In this document: positions 24,573 through 31,781 of the stretch, in pieces | Position numbering within the stretch: the first letter of the stretch is position 1 | Layout: each line of letters starts with the position of its first letter | Source of the DNA: Cellvibrionales bacterium | Lineage (GTDB): Bacteria; Pseudomonadota; Gammaproteobacteria; Pseudomonadales; UBA7239 | DNA length: 64,000 nucleotides | Direction: 5' to 3' | NCBI GenBank assembly: GCA_016713115.1 | Contig: JADJPU010000001.1 | Span: 1,302,001-1,366,000 of the forward strand | The notes under the pieces: model-generated | The model's input: only the letters and a program-made list of their open reading frames with translations | What the model was told of the DNA's origin: nothing | The model's database searches: none | Program-made: the position numbers and the translations under genes

Positions 24573-25577
24573 ATGTCACTGCGACTTGCCATTAATGGTT
24601 ACGGTCGCATCGGGCGCTGTGTATTGCGCGCGCTGTATGAAAGTGGCGCGCACAAAACTTGCAAAATTGTGGCGATCAACGAGCCGGCAGATCCGGCGAC
24701 CATCGCCTACCTCACGCGCTACGATTCCACGCACGGGCATTTCCCCGGCACGGTAGCGCAGGATGGCAATACTTTGATCGTGAACGGCGATCGCATTGCG
24801 CTCACGGCGCACAAATCTTTGGAGGCGCTGGATTGGCAGCAGCACGATATTGATATTGTGTTGGAATGCAGTGGCGTATTTTCTTCGCGCAAAAAAGCGC
24901 AGGCGCATCTCAAAGTCGGCGCTAAAAAAGTGCTGTTTTCGCAGCCAGCCGATCAGGATATTGATGCAGCGGTGGTGTGCGGCATCAATGATGAAATATT
25001 AAAAACCGAACACACGATTGCTTCTGCGGCTTCTTGCACCACCAATGCCATCGTGCCGGTGATTAAAGTGTTGGATGATGCCTTTGGTGTGGTGAACGGT
25101 GTGATTACCACCATTCATTCCGCCATGAATGATCAGCCGGTGTTAGACGGCTATCACCACACCGATTTGCGCAAAACACGCGCGGCGCTGCAATCCTTAA
25201 TTCCGATTGATACACAACTGGCTCGCGGCATTGAACGCATTTTGCCGCACTTAAAAAATTGTTTTGCCGCACAGGCATTGCGTGTGCCGACGCAAAATGT
25301 TTCTGCGATGGATTTGTCGGTGTTGCTGCAAAAGCCGGTGGATGTGGCGGCGGTCAATCGTGCGTTGCAGGCGGCTTCGGAAGGTGCGCTGCAAAATATT
25401 TTGGGTTACACCGAAGAGCCGCTCGCCTCCTGTGATTTCAACCACGATGCGCGCTCCGGCATCGTCGATGCCAGTCAAACGCGTGTCAGCGGCCAGTTGG
25501 TGAAAGTGCTGGTGTGGTTCGACAACGAATGGGCCTACGCCAACCGCATGCTGGATATTGCGCGGCGCTGGCGCTGA
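24573..25577 (+). CDS. epd: D-erythrose-4-phosphate dehydrogenase
   Basis: A 334-residue GAPDH-family enzyme. It has INGYGRIGRCVLRALYESG, VAINEPAD and the catalytic cysteine in ASCTTNAIVPVIK. Several features match Epd rather than GapA: the INE(P/L)AD segment, FSQPADQDIDAAVV and IHSAMNDQPVLDGYH. It supplies 4-phosphoerythronate for pyridoxal phosphate synthesis. I chose the ATG at 24573 because AAGG lies six bases upstream; a GTG three bases earlier is also in frame. Confidence 0.9.
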   Translation: MSLRLAINGYGRIGRCVLRALYESGAHKTCKIVAINEPADPATIAYLTRYDSTHGHFPGTVAQDGNTLIVNGDRIALTAHKSLEALDWQQHDIDIVLECSGVFSSRKKAQAHLKVGAKKVLFSQPADQDIDAAVVCGINDEILKTEHTIASAASCTTNAIVPVIKVLDDAFGVVNGVITTIHSAMNDQPVLDGYHHTDLRKTRAALQSLIPIDTQLARGIERILPHLKNCFAAQALRVPTQNVSAMDLSVLLQKPVDVAAVNRALQAASEGALQNILGYTEEPLASCDFNHDARSGIVDASQTRVSGQLVKVLVWFDNEWAYANRMLDIARRWR

Positions 25578-25593
25578 GAGGGCGCAATACCCG

Positions 25594-25621
25594 CTTGAAT
25601 CCCTAGAACGCATCCCCATAT
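25594..25621 (+). promoter_or_regulatory. Sigma-32 heat-shock promoter upstream of grpE
   Basis: The -35 box CTTGAA (25594-25599) and the -10 box CCCCATAT (25614-25621) are separated by 14 bp. This matches the RpoH consensus CTTGAAA / CCCCATNT very well. It is 57 bp before the grpE ATG. Confidence 0.8.
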
Positions 25622-25677
25622 TCACTGGCCTACGCCCATGCGCGGGCGAGCCAGAATCATGCGTTTGAGGAATAGCC

Positions 25678-26199
25678 ATGTCAGAGACTGAGAATCCCAT
25701 TACCCCTGAGCCGATCGATGAAGCGGCGGCTGCACCCGCTGTGAGCCCAGCTGAGTTTGAGGCGCTGCAAGCCGAAGTCGCTGCCGCCCGCGACCAAGTG
25801 CTGCGCGCCAACGCCGAGATGCAGAATGTGCGCCGCCGTGCCGAGCAGGATGTGGAGAAGGCGCACAAGTTTGCGCTGGAGCGTTTTGCCGGTGAGCTGC
25901 TGGCGGTGGTGGACAACTTGGAGCGCGCGCTGACCGCGATTGCCGAGGAAGATGCCACCCAGCGCGAGGGCGTGGAGCTGACGCTGAAATCCCTGCTGGC
26001 CACTTTGGAAAAGCACGGCGTGAACCTGATTAATCCGCAGGGTGAAACCTTCAACCCTGAACATCACCAAGCCATCACCATGCTGGAAGTGGCGGGCGTT
26101 GCCCCCAATGCGGTGGTTGAGGTGATGCAGAAAGGCTACAGCATCAACGGTCGCCTGCTGCGTCCGGCGATGGTGGTGGTGGCAAAAGCCGCCAGTTGA
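25678..26199 (+). CDS. grpE: GrpE nucleotide exchange factor
   Basis: A 173-residue protein with an acidic, disordered N-terminus, a long coiled coil (FEALQAEVAAARDQVLRANA and on) and a C-terminal beta domain with NPEHHQAITM and VVEVMQKGYSINGRLLRPAMV. It releases ADP from DnaK. It is first in the grpE-dnaK-dnaJ cluster behind a clear heat-shock promoter. GAGGAA is nine bases before the ATG. Confidence 0.96.
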   Translation: MSETENPITPEPIDEAAAAPAVSPAEFEALQAEVAAARDQVLRANAEMQNVRRRAEQDVEKAHKFALERFAGELLAVVDNLERALTAIAEEDATQREGVELTLKSLLATLEKHGVNLINPQGETFNPEHHQAITMLEVAGVAPNAVVEVMQKGYSINGRLLRPAMVVVAKAAS

Positions 26200-26202
26200 T
26201 GT

Positions 26203-26230
26203 CTTGAAAAGTGTACGAGCACACCCAATT
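26203..26230 (+). promoter_or_regulatory. Second sigma-32-like promoter, upstream of dnaK
   Basis: CTTGAA (26203-26208) and ACCCAATT (26223-26230) are 14 bp apart, the same spacing as the grpE promoter. The -10 element departs from CCCCATNT at two positions. It lies in the 81-bp grpE-dnaK gap and would give dnaK its own heat-induced transcript. Confidence 0.6.
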
Positions 26231-26280
26231 AACGAATCATCGAATTGATAACCGCGCAGCGGTAATAGTGGAGAAACATC

Positions 26281-28188
26281 ATGGGCAAAATTATTGGTAT
26301 TGATTTAGGCACCACCAACTCTTGCGTGGCGGTGTTGGAAGGCGACAAAGTAAAAGTGATTGAAAACGCCGAGGGCGATCGCACCACGCCGTCGATTGTC
26401 GCGTTCACTGATGACAGCGAAGTGTTGGTGGGTCAGAGTGCAAAACGCCAAGCGGTGACCAATCCAACCAACACTTTGTTTGCGGTCAAGCGTTTGATCG
26501 GTCGTCGTTTCAAAGACGATGTGGTGCAAAAAGACATCAGCATGGTGCCGTACAAAATTGTCGCGGCAGACAACGGCGATGCCTGGGTAGAAGTGAAAGA
26601 CGACAAAAAAGCGCCGCCGCAAATTTCTGCGGAAGTGCTGAAAAAAATGAAAAAAACCGCTGAAGATTATCTCGGCGAAAAAGTGACCGAAGCGGTTATT
26701 ACCGTGCCTGCTTACTTTAATGATTCGCAACGACAAGCGACGAAAGATGCTGGCCGCATCGCGGGCTTGGAAGTCAAAAGAATCATCAACGAGCCAACTG
26801 CGGCAGCGCTGGCGTTTGGTATGGATAAAAAAGAAGGCGACCGCAAAATCGCTGTGTACGATCTCGGTGGCGGCACTTTTGATATTTCGATTATTGAAAT
26901 TGCTGAAGTAGATGGCGAACATCAATTTGAAGTGTTGGCTACCAACGGCGACACCTTCCTTGGCGGTGAAGATTTTGATATGACGCTGATTGATTATTTG
27001 GCGGAAGAATTCAAAAAATCGAACAGCATCAACCTGAAAGGCGATCCACTGGCAATGCAGCGCCTGAAAGAAGCGGCGGAGAAGGCCAAAATTGAATTGT
27101 CTTCTGCGCAGCAAACCGAAGTGAACTTGCCTTATATCACTGCTGACGCCACTGGGCCAAAACACTTGGTGGTGAAATTGTCGCGCGCCAAGTTGGAAGC
27201 CTTGGTAGAAGGTTTAGTGGATCGTTCGATGGCGCCGGTTAAAACAGCATTGAACGATGCGGGCTTGAAAGCATCGGACATCGAAGATGTGATTTTGGTC
27301 GGCGGCCAAACGCGTATGCCGCTGGTGCAGAAAAAAGTCGCCGATTTCTTCGGCAAAGAGCCGCGCAAAGATGTAAACCCAGACGAAGCAGTAGCAATGG
27401 GTGCTGCTATTCAAGGTGCGGTATTGTCTGGCGATGTGAAAGATGTGTTGCTGTTGGATGTCACGCCGCTGACTTTGGGTATCGAAACCATGGGCGGTGT
27501 GGCAACACCGTTGATTGAAAAGAACACCACGATTCCCACCAAAAAATCGCAAGTGTTTTCAACGGCGGAAGACAACCAAACAGCAGTGACGATTCATGTA
27601 GTGCAGGGCGAACGCAAGCAGGCTTCGCAAAACAAATCGCTGGGGCGCTTTGATCTCTCGGATATTCCACCTGCGCAGCGCGGTATGCCGCAAATCGAAG
27701 TCACTTTCGATATTGATGCCAACGGCATTCTGAATGTCAGCGCGAAAGACAAAGCAACCGGCAAGCAGCAATCTATCGTCATCAAAGCCTCTTCCGGTCT
27801 GAGTGATGATGAAATTCAACAAATGGTGCGCGATGCCGAAGCGAATGCCGAAGCGGATAAAAAATTCGAAGAGTTAGTTTCTGCGCGCAACATGGCAGAG
27901 GGTTTGGCACACGCCACGCGCAAAACGCTGACGGAAGCTGGTGACAAAGCCACGGCAGAAGAAAAAGAAGCGATTGAATCGGCTTTGAAAGAAGTGGATG
28001 AAGCGGTGAAAACCGATGACAAAGAGCGCATTGATGCGGCGGCGCAAAAATTGTCGGAAGCATCCAATGGTCTCGCGCAAAAAATGTACGCCGATGCTGC
28101 TGCGCAAGAGCAGGCTGGTGATTCCGGTCAGCAGGGCGGCGGTGACGATGTGGTGGATGCCGAGTTCGAAGAAGTCAAAGACAAGTAA
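26281..28188 (+). CDS. dnaK: Molecular chaperone DnaK (Hsp70)
   Basis: A 635-residue Hsp70. The nucleotide-binding domain starts IIGIDLGTTNSCVAVLEG and has NEPTAAALAFG, VYDLGGGTFDISI and VGGQTRMPLVQ. The interdomain linker VLLLDVTPLTLGIET, substrate-binding domain and helical lid follow. The C-terminal tail ends in an acidic EFEEVKDK, the usual proteobacterial form. GGAG lies before the ATG. Confidence 0.98.
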   Translation: MGKIIGIDLGTTNSCVAVLEGDKVKVIENAEGDRTTPSIVAFTDDSEVLVGQSAKRQAVTNPTNTLFAVKRLIGRRFKDDVVQKDISMVPYKIVAADNGDAWVEVKDDKKAPPQISAEVLKKMKKTAEDYLGEKVTEAVITVPAYFNDSQRQATKDAGRIAGLEVKRIINEPTAAALAFGMDKKEGDRKIAVYDLGGGTFDISIIEIAEVDGEHQFEVLATNGDTFLGGEDFDMTLIDYLAEEFKKSNSINLKGDPLAMQRLKEAAEKAKIELSSAQQTEVNLPYITADATGPKHLVVKLSRAKLEALVEGLVDRSMAPVKTALNDAGLKASDIEDVILVGGQTRMPLVQKKVADFFGKEPRKDVNPDEAVAMGAAIQGAVLSGDVKDVLLLDVTPLTLGIETMGGVATPLIEKNTTIPTKKSQVFSTAEDNQTAVTIHVVQGERKQASQNKSLGRFDLSDIPPAQRGMPQIEVTFDIDANGILNVSAKDKATGKQQSIVIKASSGLSDDEIQQMVRDAEANAEADKKFEELVSARNMAEGLAHATRKTLTEAGDKATAEEKEAIESALKEVDEAVKTDDKERIDAAAQKLSEASNGLAQKMYADAAAQEQAGDSGQQGGGDDVVDAEFEEVKDK

Positions 28189-28215
28189 AGTCGATGACGG
28201 GAAAGAAAATCACAG

Positions 28216-28238
28216 AGCGCGGCATGTCCGCGCTTTTG
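28216..28238 (+). terminator. Weak hairpin between dnaK and dnaJ
   Basis: The 7-bp stem AGCGCGG / CCGCGCT (28216-28222 with 28228-28234) is followed by only four T residues. It could partly attenuate read-through, giving less DnaJ than DnaK, or stabilise the dnaK mRNA end. Confidence 0.5.
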
Positions 28239-28265
28239 TGTTAATGCGATGTAGAGAGAAAGAAA

Positions 28266-29387
28266 ATGGCTAAACGGGATTATTACGAAGTGTTGGGCGT
28301 GAAACGCGATGCCAGCGCCGATGAAATTAAAAAAGCGTATCGCCGTATTGCGATGAAACACCATCCCGATCGCAATCCTGATAACAAGGAATCGGAAGAA
28401 AAATTTAAGGAAGCGGCCGAGGCAAACGAGATACTCAGCGACGAGCAAAAGCGCGCCGCTTACGATCGCATGGGTCACGCTGCGTTTGAACAGGGCGGCA
28501 TGGGTGGCGGCGGTGCTGGCGCAGGTTTTGGCGATATTTTTGGCGATGTATTCGGCGATATTTTTGGTGGCGGCGGACGCGGCCGTTCGCGCAGTGGGCC
28601 GCAGCGCGGCTCGGATTTGCGCTACAACTTGGATGTGAATTTAGAGGAAGCGGTACACGGCACCACCACCAAAATTCGCATTCCCACCTTGGTGGCCTGC
28701 AAACCTTGCGACGGTTCGGGAGCTAAACCGGGCAGCAAACCCGTGACCTGTACAACCTGTGGCGGCGCTGGCCAAGTGCGCATCCAGCAGGGCTTTTTTG
28801 CCGTGCAGCAGACTTGCCGTGCTTGCGGCGGTCGCGGCACCATCATCAGCGACCCTTGTGCTACTTGCCGCGGTCAGGGTCGTCTCGAAGAAGAGAAAAC
28901 GCTGTCGGTCAAAATTCCGCCCGGTGTGGACAACGGCGACCGCATTCGCTTAAGCGGCGAAGGCGAAGCCGGCACTTTGGGTGGGCCAAACGGCGACTTG
29001 TATGTGCAGATCAATGTGCGCCCGCACAAAATTTTTGAGCGCGAAGGCAAGAATTTGTACTGCGAAGTGCCAATCAGTTTTGTGGATGCTGCACTCGGTG
29101 GCGAAATCGAAGTCCCGACCTTGGATGGCAAGGTAATGCTGAAAGTGCCGGAAGAAACGCAAACCGGCAAACTGTTCCGCCTGCGTGGTAAGGGTGTAGT
29201 GCCAGTGCGCGGCGGCGGCGCGGGCGACTTGCTATGCAAGGTGGTGGTGGAAACGCCAGTGAAATTGAGCAAGCAGCAGAAAGACATCTTGCGTCAATTT
29301 CAAGCCACGACGGAGGGCGCACAGCACTCACCCAAAAAATCATCATGGTTTGATGGTATGAAATCATTCTTTGATGATCACAAATAG
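28266..29387 (+). CDS. dnaJ: Co-chaperone DnaJ (Hsp40)
   Basis: A 373-residue type I Hsp40. It has a J domain with the HPD triad (KHHPDRNP), a Gly/Phe-rich linker, and a zinc domain with four CxxCxGxG repeats (CKPCDGSG, CTTCGGAG, CRACGGRG, CATCRGQG). The C-terminal substrate domains follow. It stimulates DnaK ATPase and delivers clients. It is co-oriented with dnaK, 77 bp downstream, with a weak hairpin between. Confidence 0.97.
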   Translation: MAKRDYYEVLGVKRDASADEIKKAYRRIAMKHHPDRNPDNKESEEKFKEAAEANEILSDEQKRAAYDRMGHAAFEQGGMGGGGAGAGFGDIFGDVFGDIFGGGGRGRSRSGPQRGSDLRYNLDVNLEEAVHGTTTKIRIPTLVACKPCDGSGAKPGSKPVTCTTCGGAGQVRIQQGFFAVQQTCRACGGRGTIISDPCATCRGQGRLEEEKTLSVKIPPGVDNGDRIRLSGEGEAGTLGGPNGDLYVQINVRPHKIFEREGKNLYCEVPISFVDAALGGEIEVPTLDGKVMLKVPEETQTGKLFRLRGKGVVPVRGGGAGDLLCKVVVETPVKLSKQQKDILRQFQATTEGAQHSPKKSSWFDGMKSFFDDHK

Positions 29388-29396
29388 CGATAGGGC

Positions 29397-29402
29397 TATA
29401 AT
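29397..29402 (+). promoter_or_regulatory. -10 element TATAAT upstream of cytochrome c5 gene
   Basis: A perfect TATAAT lies 36 bp before the cytochrome c5 ATG, just after the dnaJ stop. No convincing -35 box is at 16-18 bp; TTGATG is 20 bp away. The assignment is therefore tentative. Confidence 0.4.
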
Positions 29403-29437
29403 CAGCGCGCTTAATTTTCCGTTCCAGAGGTCTTCCT

Positions 29438-29857
29438 ATGAAATCCTTGATCAAAGTTTTTTCGCTGTCCGCTGTATTAGCTACCGTATTTGCTGTGGTT
29501 TCCGTGCAGGCCGAAGACAAAAAAGTGGCAAACAACACAGCGCCGGTTGGACAAACCTGTTTGCAAGGCCAGCCCTGTGCGGCCGCTGCCGCTGCCAGCA
29601 GTGGTGGTGAGCCCAGAACGGGCGAGCAGGTGTACAACAAGTCTTGCACCTCTTGCCACACAGCAGGTGTAGCGGGCGCGCCGAAATTGGGTGATGCCGC
29701 TGCGTGGAGTCCGCGTTTGGCGGCAGGTAAAGAGACTTTATACAAACACGCCATTGGTGGTGTGAAAGCGATGCCGCCTAAAGGTCTGTGTATGGATTGT
29801 TCCGACGATGAATTGAAGGGCGCTGTGGATTACATGCTGGGTAAAGTAGGCAAGTAA
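29438..29857 (+). CDS. Periplasmic cytochrome c5 family protein
   Basis: A 139-residue exported monohaem cytochrome. It has a signal peptide (KSLIKVFSLSAVLATVFAVVSVQA), a low-complexity linker with a CLQGQPC pair, and the haem-binding CTSCH motif. A Met ligand is probable in KAMPPKG. GLCMDCSDDEL supplies the cysteine pair typical of c5. It probably shuttles electrons to a terminal oxidase or reductase. It has its own -10 element and a strong terminator, so it is a single-gene unit. Confidence 0.93.
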   Translation: MKSLIKVFSLSAVLATVFAVVSVQAEDKKVANNTAPVGQTCLQGQPCAAAAAASSGGEPRTGEQVYNKSCTSCHTAGVAGAPKLGDAAAWSPRLAAGKETLYKHAIGGVKAMPPKGLCMDCSDDELKGAVDYMLGKVGK

Positions 29858-29880
29858 GCGTCGCGAGAAAGCTGAAACCA

Positions 29881-29906
29881 ACGCCCCGTTTATCGGGGCG
29901 TTTTTG
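29881..29906 (+). terminator. Rho-independent terminator after the cytochrome c5 gene
   Basis: The 8-bp stem ACGCCCCG (29881-29888) / CGGGGCGT (29894-29901) has a five-base loop TTTAT and a run of five T. Confidence 0.93.
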
Positions 29907-29987
29907 TTTGTGCGCGCACAGTATTTGCTGGTGTAGCACTGGTACAGTAGACCCATCTGTATGGAATGATGGTCGAGGAGATCAACT

Positions 29988-31781
29988 ATGAACAGCCCTG
30001 CCAAAGTCAGAGCGCCGGAGCGTTTGCTGGATTTGCGCAACACCTTGGATGACTTGGTGGCTGATGGCTTGTTGGATAAACGCGATGCCAATTTTTTATC
30101 CGGCACGCCGCGTTCACGCGAAAATGCTCTGCTGCATCCGATCACTTATATTGCAAAAATGAACTTGCAAGACCATCAGCGCTCAGGGAAGCTGTTGGAT
30201 GAAGAGCGGCTGACACAATGGCTGGCAGAAAAATCGGATCAGCCGTATTTTCATATTGACCCACTAAAAATTGATGCGAGCAAAGTAACCGAATTGATGT
30301 CTTTTGCTTTTGCAAAACGCCATCAAATTTTGTGTGTGCAGATCAGTAAAGATGAAATGGTGGTGGCGAGTTCGCAGCCGTGGGTTTATGCGTGGGAAGA
30401 TGACATCAAGCACACGGCGCGGCGTGAAATTCGACGCGTGGTGGTGAAGCCCAGTGAACTCGCACGCTACACGGTAGAGTTTTACTCATTGGCAAAATCA
30501 GTGTCAGATGCGGCGGATACTGATTACGGCGGAAAAATGGGCATCGGCAAGTTTGAGCAGTTGCTGAAATTGTCCGAATTAAAAGATCCGGAAGCCAATG
30601 ACCAACACATCATCAATATTGTGGATTGGATGTTGCAGTACGCTTACGCGCAGCGCGCCAGTGATATTCACATCGAGCCGCGTCGAGAGTTGGGAAAAGT
30701 GCGCTTTAGAATTGATGGCGTGCTGCATCAGGTTTACGAATTGCCGGCGCGCGTGATGATTGCTGTTACCAGTCGCTTGAAAATTCTCGGCCGCATGAAT
30801 ATTGCTGAAAAACGCAAACCGCAAGACGGGCGTATCAAAACAGAAAAACCGGATGGCAGTGAAGTGGAGTTGCGGATGTCTACGCTGCCCACGGCGTTTG
30901 GCGAAAAATTGGTCATGCGGATTTTTGATCCTGAAATTTTGGTCAAAACCTTTCCAGAGTTGGGTTTAATCAATGAAGATTTAAAACGCTGGACGCAGTT
31001 GATCAATCAGCCAAACGGCATTTTGTTAGTCACTGGTCCCACCGGTTCTGGTAAAACCACCACTTTGTATTCTTCGCTAAAACAAATTGCCACGCCGGAT
31101 GTGAATGTTTCTACGATTGAAGATCCAATAGAAATGGTGGAAGAAGCATTCAATCAAATGCAGGTTAATCGCGCGGTGGATTTGGATTTTGCCACCGGCG
31201 TGCGCACGCTGATGCGGCAAGACCCAGACATCATCATGATCGGTGAGATTCGCGATCAGGAAACAGCAGACATGGCTGTGCAGGCGGCGATGACGGGGCA
31301 TTTGGTGCTGTCGACTTTGCATACCAACGATGCGCCGAGTGCGGTGTCGCGCTTATTGGATCTCGGCGTGCCTTCGTATTTATTGCGTTCGGTACTGCTC
31401 GGCGTGATGGCGCAGCGTTTGGTGCGCCGTTTGTGCATTCACTGCAAAGAAGAAACGGAAATTCCAGAAGAAGCGTGGAAAACACTCACGGCGCCGTGGA
31501 AAGTGGCTATGCCTGCGCGCAGTTTCAAACCCGTGGGTTGTTTGGAGTGTCGCAATACGGGTTACAAGGGCCGCGAAGGTATTTATGAAATTATGTTGTT
31601 CACAGATGAAACCAAAGCACTGGTGGGCGATAGAGTGGATATTGGCCAGTTGCGACAACAAGCCATGCGTGAAGGCATGCGCACGCTGCGGCTTTCCGGT
31701 GCGCAAAAAGTCGCAGCGGGTTTGACGACTGTCGAAGAAGTAATGCGTGTTGCGCCAGCGTTGGATCGTTTTAACGGATGA
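29988..31781 (+). CDS. GspE/PilB-family secretion ATPase (orphan)
   Basis: A 597-residue type II secretion / type IV pilus assembly ATPase. An N-terminal GspE domain is followed by the ATPase core with ASDIHIEPRR, the Walker A GPTGSGKTTTLYSSL, the Asp box STIEDPIEM, Walker B DPDIIMIGEIRDQETA and the His box LSTLHTNDA. A zinc site is formed by CIHC and CLEC near the C-terminus. No other pilus or secretion gene is nearby; it is coupled to glnE by overlap. Its partner machinery must be elsewhere or its role is different. Confidence 0.9.
   Translation: MNSPAKVRAPERLLDLRNTLDDLVADGLLDKRDANFLSGTPRSRENALLHPITYIAKMNLQDHQRSGKLLDEERLTQWLAEKSDQPYFHIDPLKIDASKVTELMSFAFAKRHQILCVQISKDEMVVASSQPWVYAWEDDIKHTARREIRRVVVKPSELARYTVEFYSLAKSVSDAADTDYGGKMGIGKFEQLLKLSELKDPEANDQHIINIVDWMLQYAYAQRASDIHIEPRRELGKVRFRIDGVLHQVYELPARVMIAVTSRLKILGRMNIAEKRKPQDGRIKTEKPDGSEVELRMSTLPTAFGEKLVMRIFDPEILVKTFPELGLINEDLKRWTQLINQPNGILLVTGPTGSGKTTTLYSSLKQIATPDVNVSTIEDPIEMVEEAFNQMQVNRAVDLDFATGVRTLMRQDPDIIMIGEIRDQETADMAVQAAMTGHLVLSTLHTNDAPSAVSRLLDLGVPSYLLRSVLLGVMAQRLVRRLCIHCKEETEIPEEAWKTLTAPWKVAMPARSFKPVGCLECRNTGYKGREGIYEIMLFTDETKALVGDRVDIGQLRQQAMREGMRTLRLSGAQKVAAGLTTVEEVMRVAPALDRFNG

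Noticed and set aside
26305..27165. 286-codon ORF antisense to dnaK
   Set aside because: Its length reflects codon bias of dnaK; it is rich in Phe, Arg and His with no recognisable domain and no ribosome binding site.
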